Part shown: one piece after another, positions 27,440-36,434 of the stretch
Position numbering within the stretch: the stretch's first letter is position 1
How the letters are laid out: each line of letters begins with the position of its first letter
Assembly (NCBI RefSeq): GCF_012932565.1
Contig: NZ_JABBYJ010000001.1
Location: forward strand, 868,001-932,000
Direction of reading: 5' to 3'
Origin: Sneathiella limimaris
Lineage (GTDB): Bacteria > Pseudomonadota > Alphaproteobacteria > Sneathiellales > Sneathiellaceae
Length of the DNA stretch: 64,000 nucleotides
Position numbers and translations under genes: made by a program
Notes under the pieces: generated by a model
The model's input: only the letters and a program-made list of their open reading frames with translations
What the model was told of the DNA's origin: nothing
The model's database searches: none

Positions 27440-28886
27440 GAGCGGGCGTAAATGTATTGGGTGCGGGCTCCAAGAGTTCCAGTTTATCCTGACCCAATTG
27501 CATCACGGCCAGCCCGCGTTCAGCAAGCCCCGTATTTGTGAACCGGAAAAGACCATTATACCCGGTGAAGCCTTCTGTGCTTTCCAGGGCTACCACAGAA
27601 AACTTGTCGATAGTCGTTTCATCAAGCGCGAGAAGACCACAAAGTGCCATGGCATCATAAGCAAGGCTTGCAATCCGTGGTGGTACATATCCATAAATTC
27701 CATTAAATCGTTGCAGGAACTGGTTATGTGCTTCAGGCGCTGGGGCGGCAAACCAACCGCCGACAAGTGCAGGCTCTGTCGTTAGGCTTGTATCTGCCCA
27801 AAGGCCTGTCCCGATATATTTAACTTTTTGGGGATCGATATCATAGTAGGAAAGAAGCGGCGCAAGCTCGCGAAGGCGTTGACCTCCCTCCGGAAGGATC
27901 AGGGCTTCAAAATTCACATCGCCGAATGTATCCAATTTCTGGAGTCTTTGCAGAAGGGCTTTTGATTCTGGATCAGACTTACCTTCAACTTTTTTGATTT
28001 CCTGCCGCAAGACCCAATTTCGGGCATCATAATTTGCCGTATCTTTGGCTATCTCGTGAAGCTCTTCCGAGCCTGGGGGAAGATCAGTTGGATAGCGTTT
28101 GACCTTTGTCAGCGTGAGGCCAAGCCTACGGGTTGTCGTGTCAATCGCAGACAAGGCTGCTTCGCCATAAGGGTTCTGGGGCGCTAAAACAGCGAAGTTC
28201 GCAAGGCCTTGGCGGTAAGCGAAATCAAGAACCCGGCTAATTTGCTGTTCAACTGTCAGTCCCATCAGATACACCCCTTGTTTGGCGACAGAGGCATCGG
28301 TTGAAAATGCAAGGACATTGATGTTGTTCGCTGCTGCTATGTCTTCGATCGCTCGAACTGAACTGGCAAACAGGGGCCCCATGAAAACCTCCGCGCCTTC
28401 ACTGACTGCTTTCAAAGCTGCTTCCCGCGCCCCCTCAGGTGTTCCTTGCGTATCATAGGGCTGCAAGCGCAATTGTTTGTTATTGTGGTCAAACAGGGCC
28501 ATGTTGGCAGCGTTCAATAAATCGGTTCCGATTTTTTTATTTGCGCCAGAAAGTGGAAGCAGGATAGCGAGCCGAACGACCTTTTCATCTTCGCTCAGCA
28601 AAGGCCGTTCCAGTTGAATACCTGATCTCATTTCACTGCCAGCAAAGGTATCGCTTGGTGCGGGTGTCGCTTCAGCAGCCTCCTCCTCTAGCTCATCACT
28701 TGCGGGCTCTTCTGTTTTCGGCGTTGTCTCAACGGCTTCCGCTTTTTCGGTTTTTTCCGCGTCGGTTTTCTCGGAGGATGAGAAGGGTCCGAGCGTTTGG
28801 CAGGCGCTCAAGGTCAAGATCGCGATGAGAACTAGACCTAGTCTGAAAGTGATCAAAATTCTGCTCATCTCTTTTACCGATTTCAT
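27432..28886 (-). CDS. LpoA/LppC-type outer membrane lipoprotein (penicillin-binding protein activator)
   Basis: 484 residues. Signal peptide and lipobox LTLSAC, an acidic Glu/Pro/Ala-rich linker (about 40-100), then a type I periplasmic-binding fold (VVRLAILLPLSGANKKIGTD, AEVFMGPLFASSVRAIEDIA, FAVLAPQNPYGEAALSAIDT). In Enterobacteria LpoA activates PBP1A; alphaproteobacterial members are annotated the same way but the target is less certain. It is divergent from yraN, as in the E. coli yraM-yraN cluster, but without rsmI. ATG at 28886 or 28868 (MSRILITFR) are both possible. Confidence 0.8.
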   Translation of the reverse strand: MKSVKEMSRILITFRLGLVLIAILTLSACQTLGPFSSSEKTDAEKTEKAEAVETTPKTEEPASDELEEEAAEATPAPSDTFAGSEMRSGIQLERPLLSEDEKVVRLAILLPLSGANKKIGTDLLNAANMALFDHNNKQLRLQPYDTQGTPEGAREAALKAVSEGAEVFMGPLFASSVRAIEDIAAANNINVLAFSTDASVAKQGVYLMGLTVEQQISRVLDFAYRQGLANFAVLAPQNPYGEAALSAIDTTTRRLGLTLTKVKRYPTDLPPGSEELHEIAKDTANYDARNWVLRQEIKKVEGKSDPESKALLQRLQKLDTFGDVNFEALILPEGGQRLRELAPLLSYYDIDPQKVKYIGTGLWADTSLTTEPALVGGWFAAPAPEAHNQFLQRFNGIYGYVPPRIASLAYDAMALCGLLALDETTIDKFSVVALESTEGFTGYNGLFRFTNTGLAERGLAVMQLGQDKLELLEPAPNTFTPALN

Positions 28887-29010
28887 CCAATTGTTCCCTC
28901 GTGATTTGAGGAATTTCCCAGTCTTTCGGACATACTAGAATTTCCAGACTTTGCCCATCAAGGAAATAGTGTCATTCTGTTCTCATGATACAGCCAAGTG
29001 AGGCGATAGT

Positions 29011-29391
29011 TTGACATCTCGTTCTAGAAGCCAAATCCAAAAATCTAGACGTTGGTCTGAGAGAAAAGGCCGATTGGCGGAAACCTATGTTCAATATTTC
29101 CTCAGGTTGAAAGGCTACCGGATCTTAAGGCGGCGGTATAAGAAACCGTTCGGTGAAATTGATCTCGTGGTTCAAAAGGGAAATGTTCTGATTGCCGTTG
29201 AAGTCAAAATGAGGCCTGATATTGAACGGGCAAAACATGCAATTGGCCCTATTCAGCAGCGCCGTATTCGAAAAGCTTTGGCTAGCTTTGTTGCAGAAAA
29301 TCCCAAGTATTCTGCTTTTGATTTAAGGCTGGATTTTATTGTGGTGACGTCCTTCTTGCGATTGCCCTATCATCTTGAAAATGCATGGTAG
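29011..29391 (+). CDS. YraN-family putative endonuclease
   Basis: 126 residues. UPF0102/YraN fold: ETYVQYFLRLKGYRILRRRY, FGEIDLVVQ (Asp) and LIAVEVKMR (Glu-x-Lys) form the PD-(D/E)XK-like core, and QRRIRKALASFVAENP follows. Family role is not well defined. TTG 29011 with GAGG at 29000-29003 is a convincing start; no ATG lies before the core. It is followed after 26 bp by a BON-domain lipoprotein gene, the usual yraN-yraP order. Confidence 0.9.
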   Translation: MTSRSRSQIQKSRRWSERKGRLAETYVQYFLRLKGYRILRRRYKKPFGEIDLVVQKGNVLIAVEVKMRPDIERAKHAIGPIQQRRIRKALASFVAENPKYSAFDLRLDFIVVTSFLRLPYHLENAW

Positions 29392-29417
29392 GAAAGATCC
29401 GGATTGAAGAGTGAGTA

Positions 29418-30041
29418 ATGTGTAGAATGAGTAGGCGTCAAAATAGACTTTGGTGTGTGATCGCAGTCCTTGGGCTTTTTACCAGTGGTTTGCTGTCCGG
29501 CTGCACGCCTGTTGGCGTAGCTGTTGGCGGCGCTGCTGCCGCAGGCGTTGTTGTCGCCGAGGAGCGATCTGTTGAAGATGCGGTGTCGGACGCAGGGATC
29601 AAACTGGCGATCGTTGATAAACTTCTTCAAGAGAGCGAAAGCCTTTTTACGGACGTTTCCACCACTGTCATCGAAGGACGGGTGCTGGTGACAGGTGCTG
29701 TTGCCTCCCAAGCTGACAAGGACCGTGTTGCTGAATTAATCTGGTCTGTAAAGTCCGTGAAGGCTGTTCTCAATGAGTTGCAGTTGGAAGATGAAATCAA
29801 TAACTCTTCTACTTCCGACGATGTTTGGATCACGACCTCTCTGAAATCCCGCTTATTGCGGGACATCGGTATTAAGCATATCAACTATTCGGTCGATACC
29901 GTTAATCGAGTGGTATATTTAATTGGGATTGCGCAGGATGAGGCTGAATTGCGCCGGGTTATGCTGCAGGCAAGGGATATTTCAGGTGTTCGACGGATTG
30001 TAAGCCATGTCATCATGAAGGATGATCCAAGTCGCAATTAA
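29418..30041 (+). CDS. BON-domain lipoprotein (DolP/YraP-like)
   Basis: 207 residues. N-terminal signal with lipobox LLSGC (Cys about residue 30) and Gly/Ala/Val-rich stretch, then two BON domains: about 45-115 (IKLAIVDKLLQESESLFTDV ... VLVTGAVASQADKDRVAEL) and about 120-195 (ITTSLKSRLLRDIGIKHINY ... VVYLIGIAQDEAELRRVM). DolP in E. coli is an outer-membrane lipoprotein that supports envelope integrity at division sites. Same strand as yraN. Confidence 0.88.
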   Translation: MCRMSRRQNRLWCVIAVLGLFTSGLLSGCTPVGVAVGGAAAAGVVVAEERSVEDAVSDAGIKLAIVDKLLQESESLFTDVSTTVIEGRVLVTGAVASQADKDRVAELIWSVKSVKAVLNELQLEDEINNSSTSDDVWITTSLKSRLLRDIGIKHINYSVDTVNRVVYLIGIAQDEAELRRVMLQARDISGVRRIVSHVIMKDDPSRN

Positions 30042-30119
30042 TCGCTTGCGCCATTTTTGGAAACCATTAAATGTCTAACAGGCGCACCGTAAAGAGATAC
30101 AAAGCCTAAGGAAAAACAA

Positions 30120-31058
30120 ATGACTCGTGCCGTAGCTATCCAGATGGATCCCGTTCAATCAATTGATATTGATGGGGACAGTACCTTTGTGATGGGGCTG
30201 GAGGCCCAAGCTCGCGGATATGAGCTTTTTCATTATGGCCCGCAAGATCTGTCTTTTCTAGACGGTGAAGTGATTGCGAAAGCGCGTCCTTTAGAACTTC
30301 GTAGGGAAAAAGGAAACCATTATAGCCTTGGCGCGGAAGAGCGGATTAGCCTGGAGGCTGTGGATGTGGTCTTGATGCGTCAGGACCCGCCCTTTGACAT
30401 GTCTTACATAACCGCAACTCATGTGCTGGAGCGAATTCACCCCAAAACGCTGGTTGTAAACGATCCTGTCAGTGTTCGAAATGCACCCGAAAAAATATTT
30501 GTTACTCATTTTGATGGTGTCTTGCCGCCAACCCTGATTTCGTCAGACCTAACTGAGATGAAGGCGTTTCGGGCAGAGCATAAAGATATCATCATTAAGC
30601 CGCTTTATGGAAATGGCGGGGCAGGGGTTTTCCACCTAAAACCCGAAGATGAGAATTTGACGGTTATTCATGAGCTGTTTAACGAATTCTACCGTGAGCC
30701 CATGATCGTGCAGAAATATCTGCCAGAGGTTCGCCAAGGCGATAAACGGATTATTCTAATCGATGGAAAGCCAGCCGGTGCCATCAACCGTGTTCCTCAG
30801 GCAGGGGAAAGCCGGTCCAACATGCATGTGGGCGGACAGGCAATGAAGACCGAGCTTACCTCTCGCGAGCAGGAAATCTGCGAAATCATTGGCCCATCCC
30901 TGAAGGAGCAAGGCCTGATTTTTGTCGGTATTGATGTGATCGGTGATTATTTGACCGAAATTAATGTGACCTCTCCAACCGGTCTTCAGGAAATCAACAG
31001 ATATAACGGCGTGAAGCTAGAGGCCGATATCTGGGATAGCATTGAAGAAAAACTTTGA
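30120..31058 (+). CDS. gshB: Glutathione synthetase
   Basis: 312 residues. ATP-grasp enzyme joining gamma-glutamylcysteine and glycine. N-terminus [20 protein letters not shown], the ATP-grasp segments [18 protein letters not shown] and [20 protein letters not shown], and the C-terminal [21 protein letters not shown] are typical. ATG 30120 has AAGGA at proper spacing. It supplies glutathione used by the glyoxalase genes at 57-58 kb. Monocistronic by position. Confidence 0.98.
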   Translation: MTRAVAIQMDPVQSIDIDGDSTFVMGLEAQARGYELFHYGPQDLSFLDGEVIAKARPLELRREKGNHYSLGAEERISLEAVDVVLMRQDPPFDMSYITATHVLERIHPKTLVVNDPVSVRNAPEKIFVTHFDGVLPPTLISSDLTEMKAFRAEHKDIIIKPLYGNGGAGVFHLKPEDENLTVIHELFNEFYREPMIVQKYLPEVRQGDKRIILIDGKPAGAINRVPQAGESRSNMHVGGQAMKTELTSREQEICEIIGPSLKEQGLIFVGIDVIGDYLTEINVTSPTGLQEINRYNGVKLEADIWDSIEEKL

Positions 31059-31192
31059 TTTTTAGGCTTGTTGACACCTCAATAGAACCAAACTAGGAGA
31101 CTATTGGTTTCTTTGAGCTCCGCCTTTTTCAACGATAAGTGACAAAATAAAAATTATTGTTATAGTTATAGGCTACATGTCTGGGGGGAGAT

Positions 31193-32710
31193 ATGCAGTC
31201 GACTATTCGTACAGTTGCATTTCAGGGGCTTAAAGTGCGCAAAGTTATGGTTCAGGTGCTGATTAGTTCAGGCCTGCCAGCCTTTACCGTTGTTGGGCTC
31301 GCCGATAAATCTGTGACCGAGAGCAAAGAGCGGGTGCGTGCGGCCCTCACCTCTCTCGGGATCGGATTGCCGGCCAAACGGATCACCGTTAATTTATCTC
31401 CTGCAGATCTGCCAAAAGAAGGGGCTCATTATGATCTGCCGATTGCGTTTGGTCTGCTAACGGCACTTGGGATTATCCCGGCTGATATTGCTGAAGAATA
31501 TATCGTTCTGGGTGAGCTCTCCCTCAACGGTGTCTGTCAGGCCGTAGCCGGTGTGTTACCTGCTGCTGTCGAGGCTGTTTCAGAAGGACTGGGTCTCATT
31601 TGCCCAAAAGATAATGGGAGTGAGGCGTTATGGGCAGGTGATTTGGATGTGCTCGCAGCCGATAGCCTTTTGTCCGTCATTAATCATTTTAAGGGTAGTC
31701 AGGTTATTGCACCCCCGTCGCAAGGTCGTCTTGAGGCTCATCTGATTGAAGGTCGTCTTGAGGATATCAAAGGACAGGAAACAGCGAAAAGAGCGTTGGA
31801 AGTTGCCGCCGCCGGGGGACATAATCTTTTGATGAGCGGCCCGCCGGGATCAGGAAAATCCATGCTGGCAGCCAGGTTGCCCGGTATCTTGCCAGAGCTT
31901 GAGGCGTCTGAGGCACTTGAAGTCAGCATGATCAGCAGCATTGCGGGAGAGCTGAAAGATGGAGTGCTTTCCCGCCAGCGCCCTTTTCGTGATCCGCATC
32001 ATTCAGCCTCTGTCGCTGCCATAATCGGTGGGGGGCGAAAAGCCAATCCGGGGGAAGTATCGCTTGCCCATAAGGGGGTCCTCTTTCTGGATGAGCTGCC
32101 GGAATTTAATCGGCAGGTGCTTGAAACCTTGCGCCAGCCTATCGAAACGGGAAAGGCCGTAATTGCCAGAGCGAACTTGCACATTACTTACCCAGCTCGT
32201 TTTCAGTTGGTTGCTGCCATGAACCCTTGCCGCTGCGGTTATCTGCAAGATCCCGGCCGAGCCTGCAGCCGGGCACCGAAATGCGGAATGGATTATCAGG
32301 GTAAAATCTCAGGTCCCATGCTGGATCGCTTTGATTTGTTCGTCGATGTCCCTGAAGTGAGTGTTGCAGACTTAACCACACCAGGTAAATCAGTTACCAC
32401 AAAAGAAGTTGCGACAAGTGTGGCGAGAGCAAGGGAAATTCAAAAGCAAAGATATCAGGAACTGGCGCCGGAGGGGGGTGTCTGGACAAATTCCGAAGCA
32501 TCTGGAGAGCTTCTTGAAAAAGTGACTGAGTTGGATGAAGCCGGCATGAAGCTCATTCAATCTGCTGCCAGCAAGTTCAGGTTATCAGCACGTGGCTATC
32601 ATCGGGTATTGCGCGTTGCCCGAACTCTGGCGGATCTTGAGACCTCTGAGCGAATTTTACAAAATCATATCGCGGAGGCTCTCGCGTATCGGCAAGTCAG
32701 CCTCGGCTGA
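31193..32710 (+). CDS. ComM/YifB-family Mg chelatase-like AAA ATPase
   Basis: 505 residues. N-terminal ChlI-type domain (VVGLADKSVTESKERVRAAL; LSPADLPKEGAHYDLPIAFG), then the AAA+ core with Walker A SGPPGSGKSMLAARLPG, Walker B HKGVLFLDELPEF, the Cys-rich insert CRCGYLQDPGRACSRAPKC and the C-terminal helical bundle. ComM is a hexameric helicase for branch migration during natural transformation in gammaproteobacteria; many non-competent bacteria carry it. Sits between gshB and a convergent cyclase. Confidence 0.93.
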   Translation: MQSTIRTVAFQGLKVRKVMVQVLISSGLPAFTVVGLADKSVTESKERVRAALTSLGIGLPAKRITVNLSPADLPKEGAHYDLPIAFGLLTALGIIPADIAEEYIVLGELSLNGVCQAVAGVLPAAVEAVSEGLGLICPKDNGSEALWAGDLDVLAADSLLSVINHFKGSQVIAPPSQGRLEAHLIEGRLEDIKGQETAKRALEVAAAGGHNLLMSGPPGSGKSMLAARLPGILPELEASEALEVSMISSIAGELKDGVLSRQRPFRDPHHSASVAAIIGGGRKANPGEVSLAHKGVLFLDELPEFNRQVLETLRQPIETGKAVIARANLHITYPARFQLVAAMNPCRCGYLQDPGRACSRAPKCGMDYQGKISGPMLDRFDLFVDVPEVSVADLTTPGKSVTTKEVATSVARAREIQKQRYQELAPEGGVWTNSEASGELLEKVTELDEAGMKLIQSAASKFRLSARGYHRVLRVARTLADLETSERILQNHIAEALAYRQVSLG

Positions 32711-32736
32711 AGACCAAAATTTTCAAGAGATTGATC

Positions 32737-34485
32737 TTATGCACGAAGTCCTGCGGACGTAAGATCTTCTTTCAGTTTGTTTACAAAAATTTCCTCAACA
32801 TAAAACTCATGGCTGAGAAACTCTGAAATGGTGATTTCAGGATCGATTTCCTGGAGTTCTTGCAGTCGTTTGGAAAGTATAGTTGGGTTATTCAAATGGA
32901 CCTGAGCTGCAATTCCATAAACCAAGGCTCTCCGACTAGCTTGTGTGAGATGGCTCAACAGGTTTGCTGCTTCCTCGTACTCACCAAGAATATAATGTGC
33001 GGCAATTTCAAGTTCCCGACAATATGCAGGGAGCAAAGGGTCTAGCTCTGCCGCAGCTTTTTGGTATCGAAGAGCCGTCTCCCCGTCACCCATATACACA
33101 TAAAGTTCACCCATTCGCCCGACTATGTAACTGTGATTTGGCAAAAGCTCCAAGGCGCGCTGATAGTGATATTTGGCTCGCTCCAGATCCATATTATATA
33201 AAGCGAGGGAACCTATGATGCGGTGACAATCCGCGTCGTTTTCGTCAAGTTGTAAGCCCTTACGTCCCAGCTCCTCGATTTCGTTCCATATTGGATCGTC
33301 CCCCCACGTCGCCATACTTGCAAGCGCGCATGCCTTCCAGGCATAGGCCCTTCCATAACTAGGGTCCTTTTGGATAGCGAGATCGAACCACTTAAGCGCT
33401 TCTGTTTCGGCTTCCCGCGTGATGCATCCCAATCGATGGTTTTCCATACCCCTGAGCAAGCATTCGTATGCTTCCATATTTCCAGGGCGCTTTGAGAGGA
33501 TGGCTTTTTTACGGATACGCTCCACTGTATCAAAAACCTGGGCCACAATATCGGATGCCAGTTTGTCTTGAACGTCAAACAGCTCGCCGTAGTTAAAGTT
33601 ATATTTCTCTGCCCAGACATTCTTGCCGGAATTTGTTTCAATTAACTGCGCCGAAATTCGCACCTTGTCGCCCATTTTGCGAACACTGCCTTCAAGGCAA
33701 TAAGCCACATTGAGGGCATGGCCGACCGCTCTGAGGTCCATATTTTGGCCTTTATAGGCAAAGCTTGCATTTCGGGAGACGACAAACAGATCGCGAAAAC
33801 GGGCAAGTTCGGTAATCAGATCTTCTGTAAATCCGTCCGCAAAAAACTCCTGATCTGGATCGTTACTAAAGTTTGTAAACGGAAGAATGGCAAGAGAATG
33901 AGGGTCAGGCGGGTTTGAGTCATTTTCGGCAGGTTGTTGCTTCTGTTGAGGTTGGCCTGAAACCCAGCTATGTGTGCCGACTTCGCCCTTCACTTTATAA
34001 AGTCGCATGGGTTCAGAAATATTTTTAAGCCAATGCTCTCCAAGATCATCATAGGTCAGTTGGGCATTTCGTTTGACCTGATCAAACATTCCCTGAGTTA
34101 AGACAACGGTTCCAGGTTCAGCAACACCCTCTACCCGCGCTGCGATGTTAACCCCGTCGCCCAAAAGGTCATCCCCGTCTTGAACTACGTCTGCAAGGTG
34201 GAGGCCGATCCGCAATTGCAAGCCTTCAAGGCCATAGATATCCGAATTTGAAAGTTGCCGTTGGATATTGAATGCGCAGCGTGTGGCTTGTACGGGGCTT
34301 GGAAACTCAGAGAGAAAACCGTCACCAGCCCTTGCGAATAGTCGCCCGCCCGCAGATGATACCTGTTGTTGGATATAGTCTGTGAGCTGCGTCAGCTGCT
34401 GGATCGTTTCCTGTTCGGCCTGACCCATACGGGCTGAATAACCCACAATATCAGCAGCCATAATTGCAGCAAGTCTTCGATCCAA
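32737..34485 (-). CDS. Class III cyclase with TolB-like and TPR regions
   Basis: 582 residues, soluble. About 1-175: cyclase domain with AAIMAADIVGYSARMG (metal Asp), FARAGDGFLSEFPSP and LLGDGVNIAARVEGVAEPG, catalytic Asn and Arg retained. About 190-330: TolB-like beta module (LAILPFTNFSNDPDQEFFAD, VAYCLEGSVRKMGDKVRISA). About 335-580: tetratricopeptide repeats. Such proteins are common and often multiply paralogous in rhizobia and relatives; their inputs are unknown. TTG 34485 with GGAG 7 bases upstream is the start. Convergent with comM. Confidence 0.88.
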   Translation of the reverse strand: MDRRLAAIMAADIVGYSARMGQAEQETIQQLTQLTDYIQQQVSSAGGRLFARAGDGFLSEFPSPVQATRCAFNIQRQLSNSDIYGLEGLQLRIGLHLADVVQDGDDLLGDGVNIAARVEGVAEPGTVVLTQGMFDQVKRNAQLTYDDLGEHWLKNISEPMRLYKVKGEVGTHSWVSGQPQQKQQPAENDSNPPDPHSLAILPFTNFSNDPDQEFFADGFTEDLITELARFRDLFVVSRNASFAYKGQNMDLRAVGHALNVAYCLEGSVRKMGDKVRISAQLIETNSGKNVWAEKYNFNYGELFDVQDKLASDIVAQVFDTVERIRKKAILSKRPGNMEAYECLLRGMENHRLGCITREAETEALKWFDLAIQKDPSYGRAYAWKACALASMATWGDDPIWNEIEELGRKGLQLDENDADCHRIIGSLALYNMDLERAKYHYQRALELLPNHSYIVGRMGELYVYMGDGETALRYQKAAAELDPLLPAYCRELEIAAHYILGEYEEAANLLSHLTQASRRALVYGIAAQVHLNNPTILSKRLQELQEIDPEITISEFLSHEFYVEEIFVNKLKEDLTSAGLRA

Positions 34486-34633
34486 ATCAACGCTCCACTT
34501 TTTAAAAAATCATAGTGAAAACAGTTTAAAAATCTAGTTCTATTATAAAATAAAACGCTAATTAAAGGCGGAAAAGGCGGTATCACAATTAAAGGAAGTG
34601 AATGTGAGTGAAAGCTTCTATCTGAGCCGCTGA

Positions 34634-35398
34634 TCAGTTCTTAAGATCGAGTTTTTCGATGTTTTTGCGGGCCGCGTCACCAGCTTGACTGTGAGGGGAG
34701 ATTTGCAAAACTTTCAGCCAGTCATCCCTCGCCGCATCAACATTCCCTTCCAGTCTGTTGAGTATGCCTCGCTCGATTAGTGCTTCGACCAGATCTGGCT
34801 GTAAATCAAGCGCTAGATTGACGTCTTCAAGAGCTCTTTGATTATTTCCAAGATGCCGCCAGGCAGCAGCCCTGAAAGCGAGGGCGTCTGGACGCGTTGG
34901 ATCAAGACGTAGTGCCAAGTCCAAGTCATTAAAGGCGTCTTGGTAATTGTCTGCAGCAGCTAGGATCCGACTTCGGTCAATTAAAAGCTCTATGTTGCCC
35001 GGATCAATATCAAGGGCGGCAGAGGCAACGGCCTGGGCCCTTTGGAGATCGCCAGCCAGTAACCAGCTATTAGCTGCTTGGGCTAACATGCCCACAACCA
35101 GCGGGCTGCCAGCTTTATGCATATCCTGAGCAATTTGTTCCATCCGCTCCGCCGCGAGATGATATTTTTTCATTTCCAACAGGGCGAGGGAGGCGCAGTG
35201 CCGCGCTGGAAACCCCCCACCTTTGTCTCGCCAACTCAAGGCAGACTCAAATGCGAGTTCTGGCTCCCGCTTTGTCAGTTTCAAACAGGCTTTGTATTCG
35301 TCATTCTCACTACGGGCGGCCGCTGGGGTCGCAATAGTGACCGTCAAAAAACCAGCCAGCAGGAGAAATCTCATTAAATTGGAGCCCGAGAGTGCCAA
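34634..35398 (-). CDS. Secreted TPR-repeat protein
   Basis: 254 residues. Cleavable signal peptide ending around TPAAARS, then at least five tetratricopeptide units (for example IELLIDRSRILAAADNYQDA, PDALAFRAAAWRHLGNNQRA and PDLVEALIERGILNRLEGNV), so a periplasmic protein-binding scaffold. TTG 35398 is chosen because AGAGGA lies 5 bases before it; ATG 35374 gives a shorter, equally plausible signal peptide. Followed in the same direction by a TPR cyclase 148 bp away, and divergent from an Rhs-like gene. Confidence 0.8.
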   Translation of the reverse strand: MALSGSNLMRFLLLAGFLTVTIATPAAARSENDEYKACLKLTKREPELAFESALSWRDKGGGFPARHCASLALLEMKKYHLAAERMEQIAQDMHKAGSPLVVGMLAQAANSWLLAGDLQRAQAVASAALDIDPGNIELLIDRSRILAAADNYQDAFNDLDLALRLDPTRPDALAFRAAAWRHLGNNQRALEDVNLALDLQPDLVEALIERGILNRLEGNVDAARDDWLKVLQISPHSQAGDAARKNIEKLDLKN

Positions 35399-35539
35399 GT
35401 CTGTCCTCTTTTCTTGGGTCGCAAAAAATCGAAGTTATACAGGAGTTTGGACAGATGTCTAGCAGTCCATAATGGCTCAAATATGTCACGCATTTCGTAT
35501 TTGTCCGTCACAGTTCTTTGTTCGGTGGAGGTGTTTGAA

Positions 35540-36337
35540 ATGAGTGAAACGGAGATCAATCTACAAGTTAAAGAGCAAGAAGAATATCTGGCAGAACCTA
35601 GGAACGGATTTTTCATAAACAAGAAAACTGCCGCGGCTCATTTCCTGTTTCCTTTGGACATCCACGGCGGAATCAATGGTCTTAAACCATTACTTAGTTT
35701 GGAATATCGAAGTGACGGAGGCTTAGCGGATAGTGTCAGTTTACCCAAGGGTTGGAGAATTCGCGGACTTCAGTGCCTAGAGAAACTGGCCAGCGGAGAT
35801 GTGATGCTGGACGGTCAGATGCGAAATGCGACCGTGGTTGGAAAGTCATCGTTGAAGGTGAAAGATAAATCAGGTCACTCACAGTTTTTCAAAAGAATTC
35901 ACTCCAGAAAGTCCGGTCAGTATCAGCTCAAACGAACTGAAGATAACTGGCAAAACCGCATTCAGTACTTCTATTCCGCCAGCGGCTTTATCAGACGGAT
36001 CACTTATGGGCGCGAGGGGTTTGAACCATGGGAGACAATCCGTTTTAAACGCGCCTTTTTCGTGGGTGAGATATTTCTGGGGCTCATGATGGCCCAGCCA
36101 AATATCTTCTGGGGGCTGTTGCCAGCCATAATTCCAGGTGGTTTTTGGGACTATTTCTATATGCCAAGGGCGCAAGTCGATGGCGCGGACATCCCCTGGT
36201 TCGCGGAGGCAGCGCCGGTAGCCCCGAATTCTGAAGACAGTGCTCCCTCCATTGTGATCGAGCTTGAGGAAGCAGAAGAGGGGCCCGAGGAAGAAGCCTC
36301 TCGCAATGAGCCATTTGAAGAGGAGGAGCAAGATTAG
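35540..36337 (+). CDS. Hypothetical protein with an isolated Rhs/SpvB-like N-terminal domain
   Basis: 265 residues from ATG 35540 (GGAGG at 35527-35531). Residues about 20-165 resemble the beginning of Rhs/YD-repeat and SpvB/TcC proteins: GGINGLKPLLSLEYRSDGG followed by PKGWRIRGLQCLEKL matches the family's start, in which a Pro-x-Leu-x-Leu-x-Tyr strand precedes a Gly-Trp strand, and DNWQNRIQYFYSASGFIRRI matches the Tyr-Asp-like first YD repeat. Then comes about 35 hydrophobic residues (EIFLGLMMAQPNIFWGLLPA, then IIPGGFWDYFYMP) and an acidic Glu-rich tail. No signal peptide, no toxin domain, no further repeats. Neighbours are a secreted TPR protein and a SIMPL-like protein. Confidence 0.6.
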   Translation: MSETEINLQVKEQEEYLAEPRNGFFINKKTAAAHFLFPLDIHGGINGLKPLLSLEYRSDGGLADSVSLPKGWRIRGLQCLEKLASGDVMLDGQMRNATVVGKSSLKVKDKSGHSQFFKRIHSRKSGQYQLKRTEDNWQNRIQYFYSASGFIRRITYGREGFEPWETIRFKRAFFVGEIFLGLMMAQPNIFWGLLPAIIPGGFWDYFYMPRAQVDGADIPWFAEAAPVAPNSEDSAPSIVIELEEAEEGPEEEASRNEPFEEEEQD

Positions 36338-36434
36338 GTATCGCTGTACCAGAGGGTCCAAAATTCCAGATGTCATAAATCAGTCGCATTTCAATCCTAA
36401 GTGCTATTTTGAACAGCAATTGAAAGGAATGCTT

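Noticed and set aside
31086-31109. AACCAA/TTGGTT hairpin after gshB as a terminator
   Set aside because: Only six pairs, AT-rich with a 12-base loop; too weak to call.
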